Below are positions 1-8,781 of a DNA stretch of 64,000 nt, in pieces. Below the pieces are notes generated by a model. It was given only the letters and a program-made list of their open reading frames with translations. It was not told the DNA's origin and did not search any database. Source of the stretch: Methylibium petroleiphilum PM1 (GTDB lineage: Bacteria; Pseudomonadota; Gammaproteobacteria; Burkholderiales; Burkholderiaceae_C); the NCBI RefSeq assembly GCF_000015725.1, contig NC_008825.1:1612001-1676000 (forward strand). The letters run 5' to 3'. The first letter of the stretch is position 1, and every line of letters begins with the position of its first letter. The translations under genes and the position numbers were made by a program.

Positions 1-69
1 GGCAGTTGCGGTGCTGGCCAGCGTGGCGAGTGCCACGTGGGTGAGAGTGAACGGTCGAGACGTTGCCAT
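1..69 (-). CDS. N-terminus of an exported protein under TPP riboswitch control (partial)
   Basis: Only the first 23 codons lie in the window; the gene runs off the left edge. The start is an ATG with a GGAAG ribosome binding site seven or so bases upstream. The peptide begins MATSRPFTLTHVALATLAST and looks like a Sec signal peptide with a short basic start, a hydrophobic core and an A-x-A type end. A TPP riboswitch sits in its leader, so it should be a thiamine or thiamine-precursor function. A signal peptide argues for a periplasmic binding protein of a thiamine/HMP ABC transporter (ThiB or ThiY type) or an outer-membrane receptor, and against thiC. The exact family cannot be read from so few residues. 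Confidence 0.6.
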   Translation of the reverse strand, partial: MATSRPFTLTHVALATLASTATA

Positions 70-145
70 CGTGCTTCCAATGCGACGGCAGGGCGGCGGT
101 TCCGCAAGGTGGACGCACCCGCAGGGCGGGGCGAGGCACACCGAA

Positions 146-240
146 GATCGCTTCCCTGCGCGAGGATTACCTCAATCAGGTTCGAAGGGACTTTCTCAGT
201 CGAGCCCGGGCCTCTTGCGAGAGCGGGTCAACACCCCTAG
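146..240 (-). promoter_or_regulatory. TPP riboswitch (THI element)
   Basis: Read on the minus strand, the leader shows the conserved parts of the thiamine pyrophosphate aptamer in the right order: GGGGTG at 237-232, CTGAGA at 199-194, GAACCTGAT at 183-175, TAAT at 169-166 and GGGAAGC at 156-150. About 76 bases separate it from the start codon of the minus-strand exported protein; this stretch is GC-rich and would hold the expression platform. Binding of TPP is expected to switch that gene off. Confidence comes from the match of several separated consensus blocks, not from a covariance search. Confidence 0.9.
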
Positions 241-310
241 CTGGTGTCGCGCGGTGCTGCGCGACACGTACGGATTATGACGTGCGGATCACCGGCTGTA
301 GCGCGCACGC

Positions 311-341
311 CCAAAAAGAAGGAGCCCGCACGCGGCGGGCT
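311..341 (-). terminator. Rho-independent terminator after the ferredoxin reductase gene
   Basis: A nine-base stem (319-327 with 333-341, GGAGCCCGC/GCGGGCTCC) and a five-base loop are followed on the minus strand by a T run (311-315 read in reverse). It lies 26 bases beyond the stop codon of the ferredoxin-NADP reductase gene and shields the riboswitch-controlled gene beyond it. Confidence 0.85.
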
Positions 342-366
342 CCGTTCACGACGCGACGTGCCGCGC

Positions 367-1467
367 TCAGTCGAACACCGGCGTTTCCACGCCCAGCACC
401 TTGTGGAGCTTCGGGCTGGTGGTGGTGTACTGCAGGTGGATGCGCTTCTCGGGGAAGATGTAGGGCGCGGCGCCGAAAGCGGCGAGCGCAGCCTCGTGGA
501 AGCCCGAGAGGATGAGCTTCTTCTTGCCCGGGTAGACGTTGATGTCGCCGACCGCGAAGATGCCCGGGACATTGGTCTCGAACTTCTCGGTGTCGACCAC
601 GACCTGCTTGCGCTCGATGTTCAGGCCCCACTCGGCGATCGGGCCCAGCTTGGGGCTCAGGCCGAAGAACACCAGCAGCATGTCGAGCGGCACCACGCGG
701 GTCACGCCGTCGCCGCCGGTCACCTTCACGCTGCGGAGCTGGCCCTCGGTCGCTTCGAAACCAGTGACTTGGCCGACGATGAACTGCATCTCGTAGGCGT
801 CGCACAGCTCCTTCATCTTCGCGACCGAGGCTGGAGCGGCCTTGAAGCCGTCGCGGCGGTGCACGAGGATCACGCTCTCGGCCTTGTTCGGGCCGTCCTG
901 GACGAAGTTCAGCGTCCAGTCGAGCGCCGAATCACCGCCGCCCACGATCACCAGGTTCTTGCCGGCGAAGGCGCTCGGGTTGCGCACGCGATAGTGCAGC
1001 TGACTGCCGTCGAACTGGTCGAGCCCGTCGACCTTCAGCAGCCGCGGCTGGAACGAGCCCACACCGCCGGCGATGAAGATGGTCTTGGTGATGAAGCGCG
1101 TGCCCTTGCTGGTCTCGAGGTCGAAGCGACCGTCGTCGCGCTTGTTCACCAGCGTGACTTCCTGGCCCAGGTGGAAGGTGGCACCGAAGGGCTCGATCTG
1201 CTTGAGCAGGTTGTCGGTGAGTTCCTTGCCGGTGCACACCGGCACCGCGGGAATGTCGTAGATCGGCTTGTCCGGATAGAGCTCGATGCACTGACCGCCC
1301 GGGTAGGCGAGCGAGTCGATGATGTGGGCCTTGATCTCGAGCAGGCCGAGCTCGAACACCTGGAACAAGCCGACCGGGCCGGCACCGACGATGACCGCGT
1401 CGGTCTCGATCGGGCCGTCGTGGCTGTTCGCGGTGGCGGTGATGGCGGGGTTGATTTGCGGGTCCAT
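367..1467 (-). CDS. Ferredoxin--NADP(+) reductase, thioredoxin-reductase-like type
   Basis: A 366-residue flavoprotein that should pass electrons between NADPH and ferredoxin in the cytoplasm. The N-terminal FAD-binding motif GAGPVGLF, the NADPH-binding motif GGGDSALDW near the middle and the C-terminal FAD motif FAVGDIN are all present, in the order typical of the TrxR-like (type 2) ferredoxin-NADP reductases. It starts at an ATG 23 bases after the fdxA stop, so the two genes form a natural pair: the reductase and its likely partner. A terminator follows. The long open frame upstream of this ATG is only the shadow of fdxA. Some members of this family are annotated simply as NAD(P)/FAD-dependent oxidoreductase. 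Confidence 0.9.
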   Translation of the reverse strand: MDPQINPAITATANSHDGPIETDAVIVGAGPVGLFQVFELGLLEIKAHIIDSLAYPGGQCIELYPDKPIYDIPAVPVCTGKELTDNLLKQIEPFGATFHLGQEVTLVNKRDDGRFDLETSKGTRFITKTIFIAGGVGSFQPRLLKVDGLDQFDGSQLHYRVRNPSAFAGKNLVIVGGGDSALDWTLNFVQDGPNKAESVILVHRRDGFKAAPASVAKMKELCDAYEMQFIVGQVTGFEATEGQLRSVKVTGGDGVTRVVPLDMLLVFFGLSPKLGPIAEWGLNIERKQVVVDTEKFETNVPGIFAVGDINVYPGKKKLILSGFHEAALAAFGAAPYIFPEKRIHLQYTTTSPKLHKVLGVETPVFD

Positions 1468-1490
1468 GAGGAAAGGCAAGGTGGATTCGG

Positions 1491-1814
1491 TCAGCGGATC
1501 AGTTCGCCGAGCTTGTCGGTACGGTCTTTCCAGTCGTCGGCATCGGGCAGGGCGGTCTTGCGCTTCGTGATGCTCGGCCACTTCTTCGACAGCTCGACGT
1601 TGATCGCGATGAACTGCTGCTGGTCGCCGGGCACGTCTTCCTCGGGCAGGATCGCATTGACCGGGCACTCGGGGATGCAGACCGCGCAGTCGATGCACTC
1701 GTCGGGGTCGATCACCAGGAAATTCGGGCCTTCGCGGAAGCAATCCACCGGGCAGACGTCGACGCAGTCGGTGTATTTGCAGCGGATGCAGGCTTCGGTG
1801 ACGACGTGGGTCAT
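1491..1814 (-). CDS. fdxA: Ferredoxin FdxA (7Fe-8S, seven-iron type)
   Basis: A 107-residue ferredoxin, the normal size for FdxA. The cluster ligands are visible as [17 protein letters not shown] at residues 9-25 and [12 protein letters not shown] around residues 40-51; the first motif has the spacing that gives a 3Fe-4S cluster and the second a 4Fe-4S cluster. The start [12 protein letters not shown] agrees with the family. It precedes the ferredoxin reductase gene by 23 bases and follows the SUMT gene by 52 bases. A TAAAAT -10-like box just upstream suggests it also has its own promoter. It may carry electrons to the siroheme sulfite reductase encoded upstream, because no CysJ flavoprotein is seen here. 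Confidence 0.95.
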   Translation of the reverse strand: MTHVVTEACIRCKYTDCVDVCPVDCFREGPNFLVIDPDECIDCAVCIPECPVNAILPEEDVPGDQQQFIAINVELSKKWPSITKRKTALPDADDWKDRTDKLGELIR

Positions 1815-1863
1815 GGCGGTTCGGGGTGGGTGAGGGACGGCGTCGAACGACGCAAAGCACACG

Positions 1864-1869
1864 ATTTTA
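1864..1869 (-). promoter_or_regulatory. Candidate -10 box for fdxA
   Basis: The minus strand reads TAAAAT (five of six to the sigma-70 consensus) about 50 bases before the fdxA start, overlapping the stop codon of the SUMT gene. A hexamer TTCCGT sits 16 bases upstream, a weak -35. It would let fdxA and the reductase be made apart from the sulfate operon. Confidence 0.4.
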
Positions 1870-2655
1870 AGGGTTCGGGGTTTTCACGGAACGGGTTGCC
1901 GGGACGCAGGCGGGGTCTCGCGTCCGCAGGGCCTGCCGCGCGGCGACATGCGGCAGGGCCGCGGCCCCGACACCGACCGTCACCACGGCGGGTCGGCCGC
2001 TGTGCAGCACGCTGGCTTCCGCCAGCGTGGCGACCCGATGATCGCTGCTCAACTGGTCGGTACAGCCGGCGCGCGAGACCACGCAGACCGGGGTCTCCGC
2101 CGGCCAGCCGGCATCTCGCAGGCGGCGGGCCAGCGCGGCGAGCTGGCGTCCCGCCATGTAGAACACTTCCGTGTCGGCGCTGCGGGTCGCCAGCAACTCG
2201 CCGGCACGCGTCATGGCCGTGCTGAGGCTGACGCTGCGGCCGCTGCCGCGGCGCGTCAAGGGGCGTTGCATTGCCGCCGCAGCGGCAATGGCGGCAGTGA
2301 CGCCGGGCACCACCTCCGCCGTCAGCCCTTCGGCCGCCAGCGCCAGCAGCTCCTCCTCCAGGCGGCCGAACACGCTGGGGTCGCCGCCCTTGAGACGCAC
2401 GACGCGCAGGCCCTGGCTGGCGAACTTGACCAGCAGGGCGTTGATGCGTGTCTGGCCGGTCGCATGGCAGAAGCCGCGCTTGCCGACGTCGACCCAGCGC
2501 GCCTGCGGCGCCAGTTCGCGCAGGGCCGGATCGGTGAGCGCGTCGAACAGCACCACTTCGGCCGCAGCCAGGCGGCGCGCGCCGCGCACGGTGATCAGGT
2601 CCGCTGCACCCGGGCCGGCCCCGATGAAGACGACGGGCGGGAGGCCGTTGTCCAT
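1867..2655 (-). CDS. cobA: Uroporphyrinogen-III C-methyltransferase (SUMT)
   Basis: A 262-residue S-adenosylmethionine-dependent methylase that makes precorrin-2, the first step toward siroheme, the cofactor of sulfite reductase. It shows the SUMT signatures: [14 protein letters not shown] at the N-terminus, [12 protein letters not shown] near residue 90, PGVTAA near residue 118 and [11 protein letters not shown] near residue 132. It is a stand-alone SUMT, without the CysG oxidase/ferrochelatase domain. It is the last gene of the sulfate operon; the start used here is the ATG 13 bases after the cysN stop, but a GTG at 2667 in the same frame would leave only one base between the genes. The position next to cysI fits supply of siroheme rather than cobalamin. 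Confidence 0.92.
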   Translation of the reverse strand: MDNGLPPVVFIGAGPGAADLITVRGARRLAAAEVVLFDALTDPALRELAPQARWVDVGKRGFCHATGQTRINALLVKFASQGLRVVRLKGGDPSVFGRLEEELLALAAEGLTAEVVPGVTAAIAAAAAMQRPLTRRGSGRSVSLSTAMTRAGELLATRSADTEVFYMAGRQLAALARRLRDAGWPAETPVCVVSRAGCTDQLSSDHRVATLAEASVLHSGRPAVVTVGVGAAALPHVAARQALRTRDPACVPATRSVKTPNP

Positions 2656-2668
2656 AACATCGGCCACG

Positions 2669-3952
2669 TCAGGCCGCCGCTGAGACCAGCAGCGCGCCGC
2701 TGGTGCGGTTGCTGGCCGGGTCGACGATGATCAGCGCACCGCCGATGCGGTTGGCCACATAGGCCTCCACCGGCAGCGGCGCCTGCGCCTCGATCTGCAC
2801 CTGGCCGATCTCGTTGACGGCGAGTTCGTGCGCGTCGGTGTCTTCCAGCGTATGGATGTCGCGCCGGCTGTCGATGGCCGTGATGCGCGCCTGCACCCAG
2901 CGATGCCCGTGGCGCAGCCAGTACTTGCGGCCGACCTGCGCCGGCTCGGTGTCGAGCCAGGCCAGCGTGGCGGCGAATTGCTGCGTCGTCTGCAGCGGCG
3001 CGGCACTGGCGATCCAGTCGCCGCGCGAGATGTCGAGCTGGCGGTCGAGCACCAGGCCCGCCGACTGACCGGCTTCGCAGGCATCGACCACCGCGCCGGC
3101 ATGGCGCACCTCGGCCACGACGGCGGTCTGGCCGCTCGGGAACACCTGCACCGTGTCGCCGGCGCGCACGCTGCCGTGGGCGATGCGACCCCACGCCGTG
3201 CGCGGCTGATGGCCGGTGCCCTGTTCGCCCTGCTTGGCGACGTATTGCACCGGGATCAGCAGTGCGCCGTCGTGGCGTTCGTCGGTGGCTGGCAGCGTGT
3301 GCAGCAGCTCCAGCAACGTGGGGCCGCTGTACCAATGCCAGACGGCCGAACGCACCGTGGCGTTGTCGCCGCGCAGCGCCGAGACCGGCACGATGCCTGC
3401 CGGCACGATGCCGGCCTGGCCGGCGAACTGGTTCAGAGCCTCGCTCACTGCGCCGAAGGCCTCCTCGGCGTCGGCGTCGATCGCGTCGAGCTTGTTGATC
3501 GCGAACACGATGCTCGGCACGCGCAGCAGCTGCGCGAGCAGCGAGTGGCGGCGCGTCTGCGGGAGCAGCTGCACCGGCTTCGAGCGCCAGTCGAGCTTGG
3601 TGATGTCGACCAGCACCACCGCTGCGTCGCTGCCGGCGGCGGCGGTGACCATGTTGCGGGTGTACTGCTCGTGACCCGGCGCGTCGGCAATGATGAACTT
3701 GCGCTGGCGCGTGGCGAAGTAGCGGTAGGCCACGTCGATCGTGATGCCCTGTTCGCGTTCGGCCTCGAGCCCGTCGGTCAGCAGCGACAGATCGATCGCG
3801 CTGCCGGCGGCGCGCTTCTCCAGCGCGTCGAGCTGGTCGGCCAGGATCGCGCGGCTGTCGTACAGCAGGCGGCCGATCAGCGTGCTCTTGCCGTCGTCGA
3901 CGGAGCCGGCGGTCAGGAAGCGCAGCGCGTGGTGCTGGAGATCGTCATTCAT
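2669..3952 (-). CDS. cysN: Sulfate adenylyltransferase GTPase subunit 1
   Basis: A 427-residue GTPase of the EF-Tu-like translation factor family that drives the formation of adenosine 5'-phosphosulfate (APS) by CysD. The G-domain motifs are clear: GSVDDGKS near residue 16, the ITIDVAYR switch region, DAPGHEQY, and NKLD. Two beta-barrel domains follow. There is no C-terminal APS kinase (CysC) domain, which agrees with a pathway that reduces APS directly. The ATG lies 5 bases after the cysD stop. The open frame extends upstream of this ATG, but that part is the out-of-frame shadow of cysD. Confidence 0.96.
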   Translation of the reverse strand: MNDDLQHHALRFLTAGSVDDGKSTLIGRLLYDSRAILADQLDALEKRAAGSAIDLSLLTDGLEAEREQGITIDVAYRYFATRQRKFIIADAPGHEQYTRNMVTAAAGSDAAVVLVDITKLDWRSKPVQLLPQTRRHSLLAQLLRVPSIVFAINKLDAIDADAEEAFGAVSEALNQFAGQAGIVPAGIVPVSALRGDNATVRSAVWHWYSGPTLLELLHTLPATDERHDGALLIPVQYVAKQGEQGTGHQPRTAWGRIAHGSVRAGDTVQVFPSGQTAVVAEVRHAGAVVDACEAGQSAGLVLDRQLDISRGDWIASAAPLQTTQQFAATLAWLDTEPAQVGRKYWLRHGHRWVQARITAIDSRRDIHTLEDTDAHELAVNEIGQVQIEAQAPLPVEAYVANRIGGALIIVDPASNRTSGALLVSAAA

Positions 3953-3957
3953 GGTGT

Positions 3958-4917
3958 TCAGAAATAGCCTTCCTTCTTGCGCCGCTCCATCGAAGCGTCC
4001 GAGGTGCGGTCGTCCATGCGGGTCGCGCCGCGCTCGCTGATGGTGACCGTCAGCGTTTCGGCCACGATCTCGGCGGCGTTCGCGGCCGGGCTCTCGACCG
4101 GGCAGGTGCAGGTCATGTCGCCGACGGTGCGGAAGCGCACCAGCGCTTCCTCCACGGTCTCGCCGGCCTCGGGCGGCGTCACGTCGGTCAGTGGAACCAG
4201 CAGCCCCTTGCGGCGGATCACCTGACGCTGGTGTGCGAAGTACAGGTTCGGCAGCGGGATGTTCTCGCGGGCGATGTAGAGCCACACGTCGAGTTCGGTC
4301 CAGTTGCTGATCGGGAAGGCGCGGAAATGCTCGCCGGGCTTGATGCGCGTGTTGAACAGGCTCCAGAGCTCCGGACGCTGCTCCTTCGGCTGCCATTGGC
4401 CGAAGCTGTCGCGGTGGCTGAAGATGCGTTCCTTGGCGCGCGCCTTCTCCTCGTCGCGGCGGGCGCCGCCGATCAGGCAGTCGAAGCGGTGCTCCTCGAT
4501 CGCCTCGAGCAGCGTCACGGTCTGGTGGCCGTTGCGCGACTCCAGCGGGTGCGACAGCCGGATCGTGCCGCGCTGGATGGAGTCCTCGAGGTGGCCGACG
4601 ACCAGGCGCTCGCCCATCTCGGCGATGCGGCGGTCGCGGAATTCGATGACTTCGGGGAAGTTGTGCCCGGTGTCGACGTGCAGCAGCGGGAAGGGCAGGC
4701 GGCCCTCGAACTCATTACCCTGCCTGCGCATCTTGAAGGCCTTCTCGGCCAGGCGCAGCACGACGCAGGAGTCCTTGCCGCTCGAGAACAGCAGGGCCGG
4801 GCGCTCGAAGGCGCCGGCCACCTCGCGCAGGATGAAGATGGCTTCCTCTTCGAGCGCGTCGAGATGACGATGGTCGATTTCGGGCAACAACTGGTTCATG
4901 TCGAGAGACGCATTCAT
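3958..4917 (-). CDS. cysD: Sulfate adenylyltransferase subunit 2
   Basis: A 319-residue ATP pyrophosphatase-type enzyme that joins ATP and sulfate to give APS, in complex with CysN. The PP-loop SSGKDS (near residue 45) and the downstream HVDTGHNFPE motif are intact, and the protein ends with the typical MERRKKEGYF. Its ATG overlaps the cysH stop as ATGA (4917-4914), so translation of the two is coupled. Length is slightly above that of the enterobacterial enzyme because of the short N-terminal stretch before the conserved core. Confidence 0.97.
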   Translation of the reverse strand: MNASLDMNQLLPEIDHRHLDALEEEAIFILREVAGAFERPALLFSSGKDSCVVLRLAEKAFKMRRQGNEFEGRLPFPLLHVDTGHNFPEVIEFRDRRIAEMGERLVVGHLEDSIQRGTIRLSHPLESRNGHQTVTLLEAIEEHRFDCLIGGARRDEEKARAKERIFSHRDSFGQWQPKEQRPELWSLFNTRIKPGEHFRAFPISNWTELDVWLYIARENIPLPNLYFAHQRQVIRRKGLLVPLTDVTPPEAGETVEEALVRFRTVGDMTCTCPVESPAANAAEIVAETLTVTISERGATRMDDRTSDASMERRKKEGYF

Positions 4918-5663
4918 TGGGGAGCTCCGATCGCGGAGACGACGGCCGCTTCCTGGTGGACGTGCAGGCCGCATTCCTTGGCGGTCTCGTCCTCCCACCA
5001 CCAGCGGCCCGCGCGGAAGGGTTCGCCCACCGCGATCGCACGGGTGCAGGGTGCGCAGCCGATGCTGGGCATGAACTGGTCGTGCAGCGGGTTGTAGGGC
5101 ACCTGGTGGCGTTCGATGTAGTGCCACACGTCGGCCCAGCTCCAGTCGGCCAGCGCGTTGAGCTTCAGCCGGCCGGCGTCGTCGTGGTCGCGGAACGGCA
5201 CCTCGCCGCGCGCGTCGGACTGCTCGCGGCGCAGGCCGGTGATCCAGGCACCGCGCTCGGCCAGCATGCGCGACAGCGGCTCGAGCTTGCGGATGCCGCA
5301 GCAGCCCTTGCGCAATGCGAGGCTCCGGTACATGGCCTCCTCGCCGTTGGTGCGCACGAACTCGATCACCGCCTCGTTCTTCGGGCGGTAGACCTCGACC
5401 GCCAGGCCGTAGTGCTGCTCGATGCGGTCGATCAGCGCGCTGGTCTCGGCGTGCAGCTTGCCGGTCTCGAGCGTGCCGATCGCGATCGGCAGCGCGTGGC
5501 GCGCGATCAGGTCGGTGATCACCATGTCTTCCGCGCCGAGGCTGGTGGCCTGCACGATGCGTCCGGCATGCTCAACTGCCGCGTCACGCAGCCGCTCCAC
5601 GGCTTGCGCGACGCGCGCCTCGAAGCCTTCGGAGGCTCGCGCATACAGCGCGATCGCGCTCAT
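4914..5663 (-). CDS. cysH: Assimilatory APS reductase (CysH family, iron-sulfur type)
   Basis: A 249-residue enzyme that reduces activated sulfate to sulfite. Beyond the catalytic cysteine in ECGLH (C231), it carries the two cysteine pairs C121-C122 (GCCGIRK) and C203/C206 (CAPC) that hold a [4Fe-4S] cluster. In this family those pairs mark enzymes that use APS, whereas the enterobacterial PAPS reductases lack them. The absence of cysC and of an APS kinase domain in CysN supports the same reading. It starts at an ATG overlapping the DUF934 stop (ATGA, 5663-5660) and overlaps cysD at its other end. Confidence 0.95.
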   Translation of the reverse strand: MSAIALYARASEGFEARVAQAVERLRDAAVEHAGRIVQATSLGAEDMVITDLIARHALPIAIGTLETGKLHAETSALIDRIEQHYGLAVEVYRPKNEAVIEFVRTNGEEAMYRSLALRKGCCGIRKLEPLSRMLAERGAWITGLRREQSDARGEVPFRDHDDAGRLKLNALADWSWADVWHYIERHQVPYNPLHDQFMPSIGCAPCTRAIAVGEPFRAGRWWWEDETAKECGLHVHQEAAVVSAIGAPQ

Positions 5664-6208
5664 ATCGCCGCTCCCTGGCCGACGAACTCCCGCACCGGTT
5701 CGGCGACGAGGGCCTCGACGGCGGCCGGCGGCAGCGCGAACAGCGGGTGGTTGTCGCGCGCGTCGCCCTGGTAATGGCCGCGGAAGAAGCCGAGCGCGCG
5801 CTCGGCCACCTCGACCGACTGGTCGCCGCGCAGCGCCACGGCATCGAAGCCGGTGCGGGCCAGCAGCGGCATCATGTCCACCAGCACGTCGCCGGTGGCA
5901 CGCACCTCGCCGGTGAAGCGATAGCGCGAGCGCAGCAGGCGGGCCTGCGTGTAGGCACGGCCGTCCACCCACTTCGGGAACTGCAGCGCCACCAGCGCGA
6001 GGCGGGGCAGGTCGCCTTCCAGTGCCTCGACGTCGGCGTCGTTCGGCAGGATCACGCCGAGCGGCAGGTCGGCTGGCCACTGGCTGCGCACGCCGTGCCA
6101 TTGGGTCAGCGTCAGCAGGCGCTGGGGGGCGGGCGTGATGGTGACCATCGGGCCGTCCTCGCCGCCGACGGTGCGCCATGCGTCGCGATGGATGTCGATG
6201 AATTTCAT
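5660..6208 (-). CDS. DUF934 protein, sulfite-reductase-associated
   Basis: A 182-residue soluble protein of the DUF934 family, often found beside cysI and cysH in beta- and alphaproteobacteria and presumed to serve sulfite reduction. No cofactor motif can be seen. Conserved-looking features are the LPNDADVEAL stretch, the FPKWVDGRAY stretch and the GFDAVALRGDQ stretch typical of the family. Its start overlaps the cysI stop and its stop overlaps the cysH start, both as ATGA, so it is made in step with the two enzymes. The biochemical role is not known from the sequence. Confidence 0.9.
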   Translation of the reverse strand: MKFIDIHRDAWRTVGGEDGPMVTITPAPQRLLTLTQWHGVRSQWPADLPLGVILPNDADVEALEGDLPRLALVALQFPKWVDGRAYTQARLLRSRYRFTGEVRATGDVLVDMMPLLARTGFDAVALRGDQSVEVAERALGFFRGHYQGDARDNHPLFALPPAAVEALVAEPVREFVGQGAAI

Positions 6209-7914
6209 GCGGCCACCTTCGCCGTGCTGCGGCGCACCGCGTTGGCGGCGGTCTTGAAGGGCTCGAGGCCGACGCGCCGCACGGTGTCGATGAAGCGCTC
6301 GTTCGCGGCGCGCTGGCCGCGGTAGGTCTCGATCACCGCCTCAACGGCGTCGGCCACCTCATCGGCCGCGAACGACGGGCCGATCACCTTGCCCGGCACC
6401 GCCGAGGCCAGGCCGCCACTCAAGGCCGAGCCGTCGGAGCCGCCCAGCGTGACCTGGTACCACTCGGCGCCGTCCTTGTCGACGCCGAGGATGCCGATGT
6501 GGCCGCTGTGGTGGTGGCCGCAGGAGTTGATGCAGCCGCTGATGTGCAGGTCGATGTCGCCGATGTCGTAGAGCTCGTCGATGTCGGCAAAGCGCTCGGT
6601 GATCTGCTCGGCCACCGGGATCGAGCGCGCGTTGGCCAGGCCGCAGAAGTCGCCGCCGGGGCAGGCGATCATGTCGCTCAGCAGCCCGATGTTGGGCGTG
6701 GCGTAGGCGGCGTCGCGCGCAGCCCGCCACAGCGCGTACAGGTCTTCCTCGCGCACCCAGGGCAACAACAGGTTCTGGTCGTGCGTGACCCGCGTCTCGC
6801 CGTGCGAGTAGCGGTCGGCCAGGTCGGCGGCCAGGTCGAGCTGCGTGTCGGTGGCGTCGCCGGGCGCCTGGCCGGCGCGCTTGACGGACAGCGTGACCGC
6901 GCGATAGCCGGCGAGCCGGTGGCCGTGCACGTTGCGCTCCAGCCACTTGCGGTAGGCCACGGGGGCATCGGCCGGGGCACCGTCCCCGGCGCTCGCGTGG
7001 GCGACGACGCCCTCGGGCAGCACGAAGCAGGCGGACACGCGGTCCAGCTCGGACTCAGGGATCAGTTGCGCGTCGCCATCGACGTCGCGGCTCAGGATGG
7101 CCTCGAACTCCTTGCCCACCTGTTCGATGAAGCGCTCGCCCTCGGCTTTGACCAGGATCTTGATGCGCGCCTTGTACATGTTGTCGCGCCGGCCGTAGCG
7201 GTTGTAGACGCGCACGATCGCCTCGATGAAGACGAGGATCTGGTGCCAGGGCAGGAACTCGCGGATCACCACGCCGGGGATCGGCGTGCGCCCCATGCCG
7301 CCGCCGACCAGCACGCGGAAGCCCACCTCGCCGGCGTCGTTCTTGTGCAGGTGCAGGCCGATGTCGTGCCAGGCGGTGGCGGCGCGATCCTCGGTGGCGC
7401 CGGTGACGGCGATCTTGAACTTGCGCGGCAGGAAGGCGAACTCCGGGTGCAGCGTGGTCCACTGCCGCAGGATCTCGCAGTAGGGCCGCGGGTCGACGAT
7501 CTCGTCCGGTGCCACGCCGGCCAGCGCATCGCTGGTGGTGTTGCGGATGCAGTTGCCGCTGGTCTGGATGCCGTGCATGTCGACGTCGGCCAGCAGGTCC
7601 ATCACGTCGGCGCTCCGGTCGAGCGGGATCCAGTTGTACTGGACGTTCTGGCGCGTGGTGAAGTGCGCATAGCCACGGTCGAACTCGCGGGCAATGCGCG
7701 CCAGCTGGCGCAGCTGGCGGCTGCTGAGTTCGCCGTAGGGGACCGCCACGCGCAGCATCGGCGCATGGCGCTGGATGTACCAGCCGTTCTGCAGGCGCAG
7801 GGGGCGGAACTCGTCGTCACCCAGCGTGCCGGCGCGGTTGCGCTCGAGCTGGTCGCGAAACTGCGCTGCGCGCTGGTGCACGAAGGCGCGGTCGAAGGGG
7901 GTGTATTGGTACAT
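6205..7914 (-). CDS. cysI: Siroheme sulfite reductase, hemoprotein (CysI family)
   Basis: A 569-residue nitrite/sulfite reductase that takes sulfite to sulfide with six electrons. The four cysteines that bind the [4Fe-4S] cluster and bridge to siroheme are C418, C424 (CPGGDFC), C461 and C465 (SGCINSC). Two ferredoxin-like halves frame the catalytic domains as usual. No cysJ flavoprotein gene is in the cluster, so the enzyme probably takes electrons from ferredoxin; fdxA and a ferredoxin reductase lie a few genes downstream. It follows the TSUP permease gene by 25 bases. Specificity for sulfite rather than nitrite is inferred from the operon. Confidence 0.95.
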   Translation of the reverse strand: MYQYTPFDRAFVHQRAAQFRDQLERNRAGTLGDDEFRPLRLQNGWYIQRHAPMLRVAVPYGELSSRQLRQLARIAREFDRGYAHFTTRQNVQYNWIPLDRSADVMDLLADVDMHGIQTSGNCIRNTTSDALAGVAPDEIVDPRPYCEILRQWTTLHPEFAFLPRKFKIAVTGATEDRAATAWHDIGLHLHKNDAGEVGFRVLVGGGMGRTPIPGVVIREFLPWHQILVFIEAIVRVYNRYGRRDNMYKARIKILVKAEGERFIEQVGKEFEAILSRDVDGDAQLIPESELDRVSACFVLPEGVVAHASAGDGAPADAPVAYRKWLERNVHGHRLAGYRAVTLSVKRAGQAPGDATDTQLDLAADLADRYSHGETRVTHDQNLLLPWVREEDLYALWRAARDAAYATPNIGLLSDMIACPGGDFCGLANARSIPVAEQITERFADIDELYDIGDIDLHISGCINSCGHHHSGHIGILGVDKDGAEWYQVTLGGSDGSALSGGLASAVPGKVIGPSFAADEVADAVEAVIETYRGQRAANERFIDTVRRVGLEPFKTAANAVRRSTAKVAA

Positions 7915-7939
7915 CGTTCGTCTGTCAAACCATCGTGGT

Positions 7940-8707
7940 TCAGTAAATGACCTTCACGCCGGCGGCGACCAGCGCGGTGCAGAGAAAGCCGCGAACCAGC
8001 CGGTCGGGCAGCTGGCGGGTCAGCTGGGCACCGATCCAGATGCCGGGGATCGAGCCGACCAGCAGCGTGACCAGCAGGAGCCAGTCCACATGGCCCAGCG
8101 TGGCGTGTCCGATGCCGGCGACCAGCGTCAGCGGCACCGCGTGGGCAATGTCGGTGCCGACCAGTCGGCGGGTCTCGATCCGGGGGTGCAGCAGCAGGAT
8201 CAGGGTGGCGCCGATCGCGCCGGCGCCGATCGAGCTCAGCGAGACCAGCACGCCCAGCACGACGCCCGAGGCCACCGTCCAGGCCGCCTTGCGCTCCTGC
8301 GGCAGCCAGCGCTCCAGCTTCAGGCCGACCGCATGCCAGGCCTGCCGGTAGGCCACCGTGACCGCGGTGATGAGCAGGGCGATGCCGAGCGCCAGCGTCA
8401 GGGCGCTGGCCCAGGCCTTGGTGACGCCGGTCGCGTGCATCAGGGCGATCGTCGCCAGCGCCGCCGGGATGCTGCCCATCAGCAACTGCTTCAGGATGTC
8501 GTGGTCGATGTGCTGCTGCCGCCAATGGGCGATGGAGCCCGAGATCTTGGTCAGCCCGGCGAACCAGAGATCGGTCCCGATGGCCACTGCCGGCGGCAGC
8601 CCGAACACGCCCAGCATCAGCGGTGTCATCAGCGAGCCGCCGCCGACGCCGGTCATGCCGACAATGGCGCCTACGCCGAAACCGATCAACACCGCGATGA
8701 AGTCCAT
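7940..8707 (-). CDS. TSUP (TauE/SafE) family sulfur-compound permease
   Basis: A 255-residue membrane protein with about eight hydrophobic segments and the family's repeated glycine-rich opening GFGVGAIVGMTGVGGGSLMT near residue 9. TSUP proteins move sulfate, sulfite, sulfoacetate or related anions across the inner membrane. As the first gene of the sulfate-assimilation operon, it most likely brings in sulfate or exports excess sulfite; direction and substrate cannot be told from sequence. The start MDFIAVLIG at 8707 is chosen because the upstream frame is non-hydrophobic shadow. The divergent region with the patatin gene should hold the operon promoter. Confidence 0.9.
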   Translation of the reverse strand: MDFIAVLIGFGVGAIVGMTGVGGGSLMTPLMLGVFGLPPAVAIGTDLWFAGLTKISGSIAHWRQQHIDHDILKQLLMGSIPAALATIALMHATGVTKAWASALTLALGIALLITAVTVAYRQAWHAVGLKLERWLPQERKAAWTVASGVVLGVLVSLSSIGAGAIGATLILLLHPRIETRRLVGTDIAHAVPLTLVAGIGHATLGHVDWLLLVTLLVGSIPGIWIGAQLTRQLPDRLVRGFLCTALVAAGVKVIY

Positions 8708-8781
8708 GTATGCCTGTTGCGCCGCCGCAAAAATGCCGCAGTGTCGAACTGTAGGGACCGCATGAGCAAATGCGAACAACA

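Noticed and set aside
244-1833. A 529-codon plus-strand frame opposite the ferredoxin reductase and fdxA genes
   Set aside because: Antisense shadow; both minus-strand products have clear motifs and a terminator in the right orientation.
2640-2700. A cobalamin riboswitch ahead of the SUMT gene
   Set aside because: SUMT starts within a few bases of the cysN stop; its position points to siroheme supply and there is no leader.
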